Source: Austropuccinia psidii (Eukaryota; Basidiomycota; Pucciniomycetes; Pucciniales; Sphaerophragmiaceae). Taken from it: a stretch of 64,000 bases of DNA. The notes beneath the pieces were generated by a model, which did not search any database, was not told the origin of the DNA, and saw only the letters and a program-made list of their open reading frames with translations. The position numbers were made by a program, and so were the translations under genes. Positions within the stretch are counted from its first letter, which is position 1. Each line of letters starts with the position of its first letter. This document shows, one piece after another, positions 10,115 to 21,477 of this stretch. The DNA is taken from positions 5,129,592-5,193,591 of the forward strand of contig JALGQZ010000007.1 in the NCBI GenBank assembly GCA_023105745.1, given 5' to 3'.

Positions 10115-11942
10115 TGTTAGCTTTAGAGGTATTTTCAAATACCCAAAAGACCACAAAAGAGAAAGCAAGATACAAATATAAAGAAAATAGATTTATTTAT
10201 ATTATAAAAATAAAAATTGAAATATAAATACAAATTTATGTTTAAAAATCAAAATTTAATTAAAATTTTAAAATAAACTTACAATAAAACTAAAAATTAT
10301 GAAATTATATTGTTACTTGCAAAAATTGGGTAAAAATAAATTTTTAATAAAAATTGTGAAATGAAAATATTTTTGGTAGAAAATAATAGAAAAAATATCA
10401 TAACCTTTTATCAAATAAATAAAGATATAAAGATTATTTCAACATTTTATTCCTCATCAAAAGTTAGGTGGGGTCACCTCTGAGTGAAATTTTTGTAACT
10501 CAACTCTAAATAAGCTTAAATTAATTTTTTAGTATTTTCAATACAAAAATTGAAAATCCTCAAAACTTTAATTGAAATTCAAACCACATTGGTGTTCACA
10601 ATCAATTTTTGTGTTAAAATTGAGGTGTTGTGTTTAATTTAGAAGTGATGCGGAATTGAAGGATTTTCAATTCAATTCAATTGAAATGTCAAAATGTGCA
10701 CGTGTATTACATAAGTGAACTTTGATTTACATATGAGATATGAATTATTACTGTATTGTACTGTAAAATTCAATTGAAATACATATGTAAATTAAAAGTA
10801 TAATACATGATGAGGAGTTAAAGGAAAAAAGAAATTGGAAAGATTAAAATTGGGGGGGGGAAAGGAACTCTAGCTCTAAGGGGGAGCTAGACCCCCAAAA
10901 TCCTTGCTGACAGGCGTGAGATGTCAAAATTCACGCAAAATTTCATCACTTTTGACCTGGAATCAAGTAACAGGGTCTGTGACTCAATTGATGATGCTGT
11001 TTTGATACCAACCAGGGCAGTTTTAACTGTTGCTAAGAGGGTAAAACTACCCTTAAGTTACAACAATGTTAAGAAAAGCATATTTAACTGGTTTCTACGC
11101 CTCTTACACACATTCTGACGTGTTTTGAAGGCTCTAGACCAGGTATTGCTATAGTAATGGCTGATTTAAGGGTCTAAAATGGCTAAAAATGGCTTAAACC
11201 AGCCTTTTTTGGTCCAAACCAGGGTTCAAGAATGCCATAATTGGCTTTTCTGTTGTCAGACTGTTTCTAACAGCTGACAAGAGGAAATTTTACTTTTGGA
11301 GTAATAAAATTTATGGCTATAAAATAATGTCTTCTTTGCACCACTTTTCTCTTCATGTTAGAATCTTTTCCTTTTATAATTAGTTTAAACACCATTAAAC
11401 TAATCAATAAAAGATTCCAACCACCTTTTTTAAATCATTTGGAACCTTTTAGCCACGTGAAAAAATCATTATAATCATTGTTTGTAAATCTTATAATAAT
11501 TTTTACCGCTGAACCACCCCAAAAGTGAATTAAAGCATGTTTCATCACCGCTAACTTTGTCACTTTGTTTCCAAATTCACTCTGGTCATTTTTGGGTGTT
11601 TTTTTAATTTAACCTTCTTTTTAAAGACTTTGTTCTTGAATTAATTGCTTGCAGTTCTTTGCTCAATTAATTCCAATTGAAATTGCTCTGGAAGAAATTT
11701 CTTTTGTAGCCTTAAAATATCTCTTGTAGAGTATTTTTTGGATACATCTTTATTGTTGGTAAAACAATAAATATTTATAATATCATGGTTTTATACTAAT
11801 AAAGTTATAAGCAATAAGATTGGTGTGTTTTCTATTAAAAATAATATTTCTTACTATTTTCAATTGAATTTTACCTTAAACAAATGTTTAGGACAGGAAA
11901 AGTACTTGATTTTTAATCAAATTTTCATATCCACACCTTACA
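10115..11942 (+). repeat. Family D 3' LTR
   Basis: This 1828-bp LTR runs from TGTTAGC to CACCTTACA. Near its start GGTATTT pairs with AAATACC. It follows the pol end and purine tract, so it is the 3' LTR. It contains an 8-base G run near 10853 and AT-rich stretches but no convincing ORF. The flank after it (ATATT at 11943) would be its target duplication, but the 5' partner is lost. Confidence 0.8.
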
Positions 11943-13122
11943 ATATTCATTTGAGGATCAAGATCTTTAAGTCTTTTAGACTGTATGAGACACCACTCAT
12001 ATGGATCTTTGTCCAAGAGTACTTGTCATTTGGAAATTACATGGTCTTCTGCCATATCCAACTACCCTTCCTGTACTTTTGGATGATTTGACTCTTCCTC
12101 CATGGTCAGTTTCTTCTGCCATGGATTTCTTTCGTCTCTGTGTACCAAAAACTAGCATGTCCTTTGAATGCTGCATTCAATCCATCAGTAATCCAGTAGT
12201 CTGGTATGCTTGGTACCTCAATTAAGAGTCCCTCAATACAATCAATGAGTGCAATATCATCATATTCTCCTTTTTCAAGGAACTTTGGCCAGCTTGAGCC
12301 CTCTGGAAGCTGTTTCAAGGCTTCTTTTTCAGAATAAGACAACTTATCTCCATCCTGATATTGAGATGGAGATATTGCCTTGTTCACCAATATGGCATCT
12401 GGTTTGATTTCCTCTTGGTGATATGGAATATCCATAACATGGCCTTGTGGTTGGGGCTTCATGTTATGGTATACATTCAGTCTTTTGTTTCTTTCTTCAG
12501 AGGCTTTTCTCAATTGAGCACAGCTCTCTTGGATGGCTTTAATTGTAGCCTCTCTTGTAAGATTTCATTTATTTTCAACCTTTCATTCAAACTCTTGCAA
12601 TACTCAAGTGAATCTTAAGCTTGCACTGAAAATTGGGACATTTTTAACCACATTTTATCACTCTTTAAGTTAATCTCAGGTGTAACAATAGTAAGTTCTG
12701 TCTCAGTGGGGGTAATATTTCTATTAAAGGGCTACTGATTCTAGAAGTGTGTAAACTATTTCTGGCTCTTGTGTAAGTCGTTCACCAAGTCAAACAGCTT
12801 CTGGATCATTGATTAGGAATCTCTCTGCATCTGGTTGAAAGAGGTCTTGTTTTTGCCCTTGTATCCTTGTCTTCTCCTGGAAACTACCTGGGATTGTGAA
12901 GAATGGTGACTCTTGGCCACTGATCTGTTGGTTCCTGAATGTTGTGAAGCTACTGGAGAGCTCATTTGGCCTACTCCTTGTGAGCCTGAATTCCTCAATG
13001 TATTTCCATCCACCACTGTGTCCGAGCTGTCCTCCTCCAGGTCTTCTGGTTCTGGACAAGCCTTCTCTGTCCTTTGGCTGGTTCTTTTGGAAGACAAGGT
13101 TTCTGAGGTTTACAGGTAACAT
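11943..13122 (-). pseudogene. Ty3 family A gag relic
   Basis: The gag frame begins at the ATG at 13122 (MLPVNLRNLVFQKNQPKD) and is recognisable to 11943. One piece (12513-12106) holds SEKEALKQLPEGSSWPKF, VPSIPDYWIT and KEIHGRRN, the capsid-like core of family A. The N-terminal part lacks about 120 codons present in the 29867 copy. As in that copy, a second frame is open opposite gag (13097-12813, with SDTVVDGNTLR and the SRRRQGYKGKNK basic tract). The ATG again lies 20 nt before a predicted 3' splice site (intron 13170-13103, 68 bp). There are stops and frameshifts after 12790. Confidence 0.8.
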
Positions 13123-13170
13123 ATCAGTGTTTTCAAGCAGTCAACGGCTTAATCTTCTTAGGGTATCTAC

Positions 13171-14040
13171 CTTTGACTGTGCCTTTTACAATTTTTTTGT
13201 CTACTGCTTTTGGAAATTTTCCTTTAGAGGTTACAACTGGGTTAATTATTGCAATCTTCCCTGTAAAATTGATTAAGGTTCTTTTACCTTGTATTGATGA
13301 AGGGTTTTGTGGTTTTCTACTCCTCTGAGTGGCAATTGTTGCCCACTTCTAAGCTGTGATAAGGCCTTCATTGTGACTCTTTCCTTTTACCTTGCTTCCG
13401 TCTTATTCTGAGGCTGTCACTGGTATGTTTCCCTATGACTGGGTCTCAAGTGGTATGAAATTTCTTAGACCAACTCAAAAAGGAAAAAGAGAGCTTATTG
13501 TCAGTTAAGAAATCTTAAAATGCTGTTTTCATGTCTCAGAACAGCATCTAGGAAATATATTTCTATATTATACCCTTGTATTATGATAGCTCAATTGAAA
13601 TTATCAACTACATGTCAAAAAGTACAGCTTATGGATTTCAGGTACACTATTTGTATACCAGTATCTCACAAATAAACTTGTAATTAACAATTTTAATCTA
13701 AAACTGGTTATGTAAAGGGAAATTGAAATTATCCATATACCAAACCATGCCTCTAACACTATTGGTTTGCAGTGAGAGAGGTGTGCTTCCTAATTAAAAA
13801 AGGACAGTATTGATGGCTGAAAATGTTTTGATTTGTGAAAAACACCAAAAATAAAGGTTCTGTGGTGATTAAATTATAATAAACCATTCAAAAAGGCAAT
13901 TAAACTGGAAACCACAGTGGTATATGGTCATATACCACTCAAAAAAACAAATATAAGATGTGTTTTTTATTATAGTTTTAAAAAGAGTTTATGCCTAAAA
14001 AAATAAACAATAGCGTCAGAACTGAGAAAACAAAAGAAAA
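13171..14040 (-). other. Leader of the minus-strand family A element
   Basis: On the minus strand, 13171 to about 13440 matches the alternative first exon of the 29519-29818 copy, ending ...GGCACAGTCAAAG at the splice donor. The remainder up to 14040 is untranslated leader; GCCTAAAAAAATAAACAATAG corresponds to a leader motif of the intact copy. The primer-binding sequence seen in the other elements is not recognisable here. Confidence 0.55.
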
Positions 14041-15463
14041 TGAAGAGATGATAATAGATGTATTTACAGCTTAAACTATGACTTTTACAGGGTAAAATTC
14101 ATTTTGAAAGATTTTAATTGATGATAATAAAGCTTAATAAGAAGATATTCAGGGCTTTACTATTAGGAAATAGTGATGGTGAGCGCTGTTGAAAGCCCTG
14201 AGTGCAGCTTTACCAATTGGGTTATTATAATGAAGACTAAAATACTTAAAATTAGAAGTATACCTGATTATTTTCCAAGAGTTTAACTGTTTTTTACAGT
14301 TGTACTACGTAGGAATTCAAGAGCAGGATGAGGAGACCTTTTCTGGTAAAGAAAGGGTCCCTTTTTATCCTAAACTCTGGTGAAAAAGTCCTCTAGACCT
14401 TTCCAAATAGCGGCAGTGAAGATTTTTCACTTCCAAGGACTGGCTTGTGGTTTTAAAAAGGCATTTATAGCCTGTATTGGGCTAACATGTGTTTTTGAAA
14501 CCACATCTGGCAGTTTTCACTAACACAGGGTGAAAGCCTTTCTCTGGGGACCACATAGCCCTCTTCCAACGCGTATTACACATAAAACTCTGCACAGAGC
14601 CTGTACAGGGCCCCAGTATTGACCAAAAAATGAGGTATTGAAGTATAAACAAGATTCTTTGTCTTTTTGAAACCCCATAAGCATAGTTATGGGATATTAT
14701 GCCACAGTAAGGCTCTATTGGTCTAACTCTTTCATTTTGACCTTAAAACTGCCATGCGTTTGTCAGTTTTTGAGATATCAAGCTCACCATTGGTTCATTG
14801 TGTAGCCCTGTATGTGTTATACACAATGGTACCTCATTTTGATATTGCTATGATGAAATATAGAAAAGTTATATCATGTACAAGAATTTTTGTATATATG
14901 TATGATCTGCTTAAAATATGTATAGAGCTTGTATGCCCCATAAATGTTTTTATATATGAGATATGTGAAAATGGATGGCACCATCATATATATCCCTCAT
15001 TGTTCTCTTTCCAAAAAGGCCCCACTTGAGATATCTCACACTACAACTGTAGAAGTCAGATAAGAGGTGAATATGTTATTCACCCTTATTTGAACTTATT
15101 ATTGCCATAACTCCTATAGTTCTGGTGCTAGCTCAATTTGGATAGTACCTTTGGATAGCCCTGACCTGAAGCCTAAATTTGAATACCCATCTGATGGGGT
15201 TAAGCCTCTTCCTCTGGATTTCAGATGAGAGGTGAAAAATAAGTTTTATGCTCAGAAACAGCTTTGAGCAGGAATAATTTTGTTATTCCTTGTCCTATGA
15301 TGATGGGACTTGGGTATTTGGAAAGTGGTGGTTTTCCTATTTCTTTTGATACCTTTTGAGCTTATTTTGCTCAGCTCCATGTTCTGGTGGTATCTTTGCT
15401 TTACCATTGGGTTATGATATTTGGCTGTCATGCTTGTGCTCTGGTTTGAGTCACAGGCTTACA
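14041..15463 (-). repeat. Family A LTR, minus strand
   Basis: The LTR is about 1.42 kb. On the minus strand it starts TGTAAGCCTGTGACTC at 15463 and matches 27541-28925 and 36513-37924 throughout, including the AATAGCGCTCACC-like block near 14180. Its inner end near 14041 is placed by alignment and is less certain. It lies inside the decayed integrase at 15464-16660, so it inserted there. Confidence 0.75.
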
Positions 15464-16660
15464 ACAAAGGCTTTTGAACAGTAAACCCTACTTTTACACA
15501 GGAGGTTTATTGTAAAATAATACTAAGTCCCCGATTTTTCCTGTATTTCTCATTCTATGTGCATTTATTTGTCCAAATATTGAACTGATTTGTGTCTTGA
15601 ATATCTTAACTTCTCTGCTGATTCTAATCTTGTCTCTTCTTGTGCCTCAAGCTGTATGGTTCTTGCTTCCAATAGTTCTTCTTCTTATATTTTATTATAT
15701 TCAATGGCTAGATATGTATTTGTTTCAATATCATTTGGAAAAACAGCTTTCCAACCAAATTGAACCTCAAATGTTGAGTATCCTGTTGTTATTTTTATTG
15801 AAATTCCATTTGCCAAAGTCAAAATTGGTAAGAATTCATTACATTTGGTGCCATTTTCACTTGCGCATCTTTTAATTAATTAAAGCCTCTTTCAACGATT
15901 CTTTGTTATTCTGGGTAGTAAGGTGTAGTCTTTTTGATTGTTAATCCTGCTCATTTTAATTCTTGTTGGTGTTCTCTTCAAAATTCTGCTCCTCCATCAA
16001 CTTTCAATTATTTTGGAGCCCCATACCTACATATCCATTCTGAAACAGATTTTGCAGTTAGTCTTGTTAATGACACAGTTTTTTGCCATCCTGAAAAATC
16101 ATCGCTTGCTACAACTAAGTATTTCAATCTTCCTAGCTTAATATGAACTGCATTCATGCTGACTATTTCAAATATAGTAGATGTCACCTATATCTTTGCT
16201 TCCTTATTTTTTTTACAAATTAATTGTTTTGTGACATGATTGAGCTCATTTCTTGACTATCTTTTTCCCTCCTTCCCACCACTATCCTTTCTTGATTCTT
16301 CTGTATGTTTCATTTTCCCCTCTATGCCCCAATTCTTCATGCATTTCCTTTATTATATGTTTCTGAGCGCTTTCATTGTATACAGCTTTTTGTGAATGTT
16401 CTTCACTTCTTATTTCAAGTGTACCTCCTTTAAAATGTAAATTTACTGTTATTATTTTAATTTTATTGAAGTATTCTTCTCCAATAATTTGTGGCTTTTT
16501 AAAAGTATCCAAATATGCCTGCATATGTTTTCCAAATCCTTTCTGTTTTATTGGAAGCTCAATTTTGCTTTTATTTCTTGATAATTTTCTTACTTTTCTT
16601 GTATTTACTTCTTTTAGGCCAAATTCTGGATGAGGTTTGATCAAATCCTCCTCCTCATCA
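15464..16660 (-). pseudogene. Ty3/gypsy integrase relic of a different family
   Basis: Minus-strand translation gives a zinc-binding start (HEELGHRGENETYRR near 16330). The catalytic core shows MNAVHIKLGRLKYLVVASDD, VDGGAEF and TPYYPE..RIVERG. The C-terminal part has TTGYSTFE, LLEARTIQLEAQEE and GDLVLFYNKPP. These are the three core Asp/Asp/Glu blocks of a retroviral-type integrase. Many stops interrupt it, and the longest intact piece is 16644-16282. It is a different lineage from families A, B and D. The left side is cut by the family A LTR at 15463. Confidence 0.75.
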
Positions 16661-16716
16661 AAATCATTCCTTCACTCCCTTCTTTGTCTTCTTGATGAAC
16701 CTTGTGGCATATTAAA

Positions 16717-18701
16717 TGTTTATAAGGTTTGACTATGAAGCAATAAGTAAGAATTCCCAATTATTTAGTTATTGTACTCGGAATGTCCTTATAAATAGAA
16801 TAAATAAGATAAAAATCATTATAATAATAAATAGTTATTATAATTATGGCATAAAAATACTTATATTATTAAGTAAATATAATACTATAATTTATATTCT
16901 GAAAAAATAATACAATAAATAAATATATTAATATTTGATGATTAATATATTGAAAATCTCTTTATTATTGTCAAAACAGATACTCAAGGCATAAAAAACT
17001 GTGTTTTATTAATAAAAACAATTAATAACATAGATATTATTAATATTAAAGTTATATATTAGTAGAAACACTATCTATATTAATGGAAGAACTATTAATA
17101 ATAATAAAAGAGAGAAATTATTATCATAAGAGTAAATAACCTACTTTTGACCCTGAATATAATCATTTTGGAAGCATTTATGCCAAATAATGTAAATAAA
17201 ACTTATTTAAATTGTATTTAACAACAAAAATAAAAGAAATTACACATTTTCTTTATTTTATGTGTAAATAAGATTTTTAAGAGGTTTATAACAAAACAAG
17301 AGTAAAATTGAGTTAATCACTTCAAAAATGATGATTATAATAAAGATAGCTCTTGTTCTTTGACAATATAAAGGTTTTACATACAAAGAATAAAATATTT
17401 TACATTTTGATTTAATTGTTTAATTGTTTTGATGCGTAAGAGGGGAAAATAGAGTAAAAAAAGTTCTATTGATAGTAAATACCTCCCTTATAGAGTCCAG
17501 TACCCTTCTAATAGACGACAACTGATGGTTTCCTCTGGAAATGATCAGTCTTTAATGTTTAGTGATGATTAAATCATGATAAAACCATCTTATCTCATTA
17601 TTATGCCATTATTGAGAGTTATCACTATATCTCTACGTTTGAGGACATCATAGGCTTGGCAGAAGCCTAAAATTTGTGGATTTTATTAGTGTTGATCATA
17701 ATCTAATAGTATTCACCTGTTTTATCACTTTTACAACTTTTAAGCTTAAAATAAGATTACAGTGAGTGAGCATAAATGATCAATTGTAAGCTTAAGCTTT
17801 GATCATTAATAAGTTTTAATTTATACATGCTACAGCTATTCTGAAAGTGAATTCTGATAGCTTGGCATGTCCCTATAGAAATTCCAAGTGCATTCAATCA
17901 CATAATAAAAAAACTATTTTTGATGATTTCCCTTTTAACTCATCTTTTCTGTCAAAATTCAATATTTCAAACTTCAAACATTGATTTCAAGGGGTTATAC
18001 CTTGAATATTATGATAAAAATTACATATTTTTTCATGTATGAGCTAGTTGAATCTGACTATCTGCTTTTGTTAAGTTTGGAACACTTTCACAAGAAAGTG
18101 GTCAACAGCTCCAGTGATTTTGTTCAATAAACCCTTACAAGTTATAACCTTGTTTATAGCTTGTAAAATAAAGTTCATATCAGTGTTCTTTTAGTAATTA
18201 TGTGGTGCCTTTTTCTTTGGTATAACTCTCTATCATTTATATTTAAAGAGATATTAGCCAAAAGCCATGAATATATGCATTGACCAAAAAAGTGCATATA
18301 TTCAGCTTCATTCCATACGTATTGACTTTAGAGAATTGCCATATAGTTTTTTTATGTGTAGTACTTTATGGGGAACCTAGTGGTAAAATCTCTTTCACAT
18401 GTTGTTTCATTGGCGTCTGAGTTAAATATGATTTTATCTATTTTTTAGGGTATTATTACTTATTCTTCAGTAATTATTGACCTTTTAGATATGCCATTAA
18501 AATGTCATATGGGTACTTTATCATTAGGAATCTCATGGTTTGATTAATTTCACATTTTTACTCATTAGACTCTGAGTTAATTCAGATTTTGTACCTATGT
18601 ATGGTACCTCACTAGTTTTAAGATAATTATTATAAGTATAATTATTATACACTCTTTCTTGTGACCTTTTTGGATATGTGGTCATATATCAAAGGCTCAC
18701 A
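16717..18701 (-). repeat. Family B LTR, minus strand (3' LTR of the remnant)
   Basis: On the minus strand it begins TGTGAGCCTTTGATATATGACC at 18701 and ends near 16717 with GTCAAACCTTATAAACA. It aligns along its length with 40236-42261, 48908-50872 and 61793-63818. It directly follows the end of pol (18702 onward) on the minus strand, so it is the 3' LTR. Confidence 0.85.
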
Positions 18702-19268
18702 TTCCCCACCACCAAAAGGGATTGTACCAAAATCTGATATAGTTAATTGGTAATTATCCACTTTCCTACCTCTTCAATAGACCCTTTTAGTATTGAAGCT
18801 CAAGAATGTTAATTTTTCCATTCTTCAGGCTTTCTTTCATGTCTGAACCTTCTTAATAGTTTATCCGCATTTGTTATATACTTTTCAAGTAGCCATTCAT
18901 CTTTTTGAGTTGGATTTCTATACCTCACAAGGCATTCCCTTTTTTTTGTTTCTTGTCCTTCCTTCTTTAAGGACTTTCACAATTTTCTATCCTTATCCTT
19001 CTTGTCATGGAGTATTTAAAGCGGAGGTTTATTTCTTAGTGGAAGTAATTCCTTGTCACTTGAGTTGTAAGTTTTTATCAGAATTACAGGTAAATTTGGG
19101 TGTTTGTTCATTATTTCACATGTGAACTCTAATTGTACAGCATTAGGTCCAGGTAGTGCTTTTCTCATAAATGGTCCTGCAACAGAATCTTTCAATTTAT
19201 TTGGGCCTTTTATATCATTGAAATTTAGAGTTGAAACTAAGACCAAGTCTCCTATTTTGAAGACATGT
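18702..19268 (-). pseudogene. Ty3 family B pol C-terminus (minus strand, left part)
   Basis: This is the end of the family B polyprotein. The frame 19327-19016 contains [19 protein letters not shown] and LIKTYNSSDKELLPLRNKPP. Downstream, to about 18800, a degenerate chromodomain-like region is recognisable from matching DNA at 48640-48790. It is separated from the rest of pol by a solo LTR inserted at 19269. The purine tract before the LTR is decayed. Confidence 0.85.
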
Positions 19269-21477
19269 TGTGAGCCTGTGAGGTATGTATGACATACCCA
19301 TAAGGCCAAAAATGATTTTCTAAACAATTAATTTTGTCTTAATCAGACTTTTTAGTTGAATTTAAAATAAAAAATAATAAAAAATAAGTACAAATTTTTT
19401 TTTGATAAACAAAGTTATAAATATTATGTCATTTTTGGATTCCACACCAAAAATAACCTAGGGTACACCCATAGGGTGTTATACCCAAAAACACTTATTT
19501 TTTATGTTATTGGAAGATTTAAGAATCCCACAGTACTAATGTAACTTTTTTAACATTTTTTTAAAATTGTTAAATTTAAGCTTAATTAAGCTTAAATTTA
19601 AAGTTTCATAAGGCTTATGAAAACTTAGCAAAAATTTAGTTAAAATTGAGGTGTGGTGTATATTTACTGAATTGGCTAAGGATTTGCCATACAGAATGTA
19701 AATCCTGCGTGAGCTCAATTTAAAAGGGTTTAAGGCCATAGTATGGCTTTAAATAAATAAAAGGGCAAAATCCACACAGACAGGTGGGACAAAGGAAAAA
19801 GACCAAATAGAGCTGGGGTACCCAACTTTTTGGATCTGCAAGGATTCAATTAAGGTTGCCCACCTGTATTGGAGTATTTTCAACCTTATTTAAACTTTAA
19901 GATTAGACTTTGATCAAACCTTAAGGTTTAAACTGGTTTTATCCCAAATTAGACAGGAATTTAAAGCTGCCAAAGGGTAAATCCCAATATGCAGGCTTGA
20001 AATCAAGGTTTTAAGAACTGTCAAAGCTTAATTAAGCTTAAAAAGCTTAAATAAGCTTAAAAAGCTTAAATAAGCTTAAAACTTTAAGGTTTCAAACATT
20101 AAAACCTTATCAAAACTTAAGGTTTGGTGTGTATTGCTATTTTACATGGAAAATAGCAATAACTTCAAAAATTCATTAAAAATCCAATTCTTAATGGATC
20201 TGCTTGAAAGTTTCACACAGCTTACAATTTAATATTATCTACATATAAAACAAATTTTAAGTATCTTTTGTAAATAAATTTCCAAGTTAATTAGCCAGGA
20301 AATTTACTCTTTTAATTAAGCTCAAAGAAAATTATGATTTCTTAAAAAATTCATTAAAAATTGAGTTTAAGAGATTTCTGCTTGAAACTCTATTTTTAAG
20401 TTGTTCATGTGATGAACTCTAACATAAATAAGTCTATTTATATTGAAAACTTAAAATAATTAGTTTAAATGAGGATTCAAGTTACATGGAGTTAAGAATA
20501 ACACTGGTCACTTTAAAGTGGAATTGAAAATAAGTTACCTTAAGTTAAGAACTTTATTTTTAAGCATGGGTTTTTCAGTTTTGACCTGGGCACGCCCTCC
20601 ATATCCATTATTAATCATGAGAGTTGCTCTGAAGACATAAAAAGAGTCTTTTCAACACTGTTTTTGTCCATCATTCATTATCAATCCAATCATACTAGAA
20701 ATTTAAAGAGGTAAAGTTTTATTAATATAAAATCTTATTATTAAAAATAATTCTTAAGTTATTTTTATTCTTTATTTATTGAAATTAAAGAATTGAAGTC
20801 ATAGAGTTCAGATTATTGTTGTAATCACCAATAATAAATTTTATTATATAAAATTATCATCTTAAATATCTTTTAAAATCCACAAATTCCTCTCAAAAAT
20901 TCTTTAATCAGAATTTTTATTATAAAAACTTGTTTTATCTTTAAAATTATTGATTTTTGGCGTGTTTTTAACTTATAATTATTATTTAATATAATAACTG
21001 TTGTTGTTTGCCTTGTTGTATTAAATAAATATTATAAGTAAGTTTTCTCCAAAAGTTCTATATCTTTTTTTATCTAGTATTAGTTTTTTTATATAGAATT
21101 TTTATTCTCTAAGAATTATTTCTGCACAGTGTGTGTTTAATTATTTTTATAAATGATATTTATATTATTTACAAGTGGTTAATATTCATGTTCTCCATGT
21201 GTAATTGTCTCATTAAGAGCTTTAAACTTATTATTGTTATAATTGTCAGTGACTATAACAATAATAGAATAATTATAATTTATTATAATTATTATTTTTT
21301 TTTATTATTATATTTTTATAATAATAAATAAATTTATTTTTTTATATAATTATTTTTAATAATTATATTTAAATTTGTGGTTATAATATTTTATTATATT
21401 ATATTTATCAACTGAGGACAGTCATAGTATTCTTGATATTGTTACTATTATCAAGATTTTCATAGACGAACCTTACA
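19269..21477 (+). repeat. Solo LTR with target-site duplication
   Basis: This 2209-bp LTR runs from TGTGAGCCTGTGAGGTATG to GAACCTTACA. It is flanked by CATGT (19264-19268) and CATAT (21478-21482), a 5-bp duplication with one change. The family B pol sequence is continuous on the two sides once the LTR is removed. Inside lie a 32-nt perfect palindrome (19570-19601), six AAGCTT sites spaced 9-10 bp (20024-20077) and very AT-rich terminal sequence. No coding region is seen. Confidence 0.85.

Larger units (their letters stand above)
7824..11942 (+). mobile_element. 3' part of a Ty3 element (family D)
   Basis: The piece consists of the reverse transcriptase C-terminus, RNase H, integrase and chromodomain (to 10091), a purine-rich tract GGGGGACGGAA and an LTR (10115-11942). 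The 5' LTR, gag and most of the reverse transcriptase are missing. Its right LTR end lies inside minus-strand family A gag sequence, so this element inserted into an older family A copy. Confidence 0.85.
11943..15463 (-). mobile_element. 5' part of a minus-strand Ty3 family A element
   Basis: Reading leftwards: LTR 15463-14041, leader 14040 to about 13450, alternative first exon, gag from 13122, cut at 11943 by the family D LTR. The sequence corresponds to 27541 to about 31465 of the long family A element, with an internal deletion of roughly 360 bp at the gag N-terminus. Pol is absent. Confidence 0.8.

Noticed and set aside
12896..13276. Plus-strand ORF of 126 residues
   Set aside because: It lies antisense to the family A gag relic, which has clear homology to 29867-33055.
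15597..15875. ORF for a hydrophobic membrane protein (plus strand)
   Set aside because: It is the antisense of a decayed minus-strand Ty3 integrase; the minus strand has the conserved motifs.
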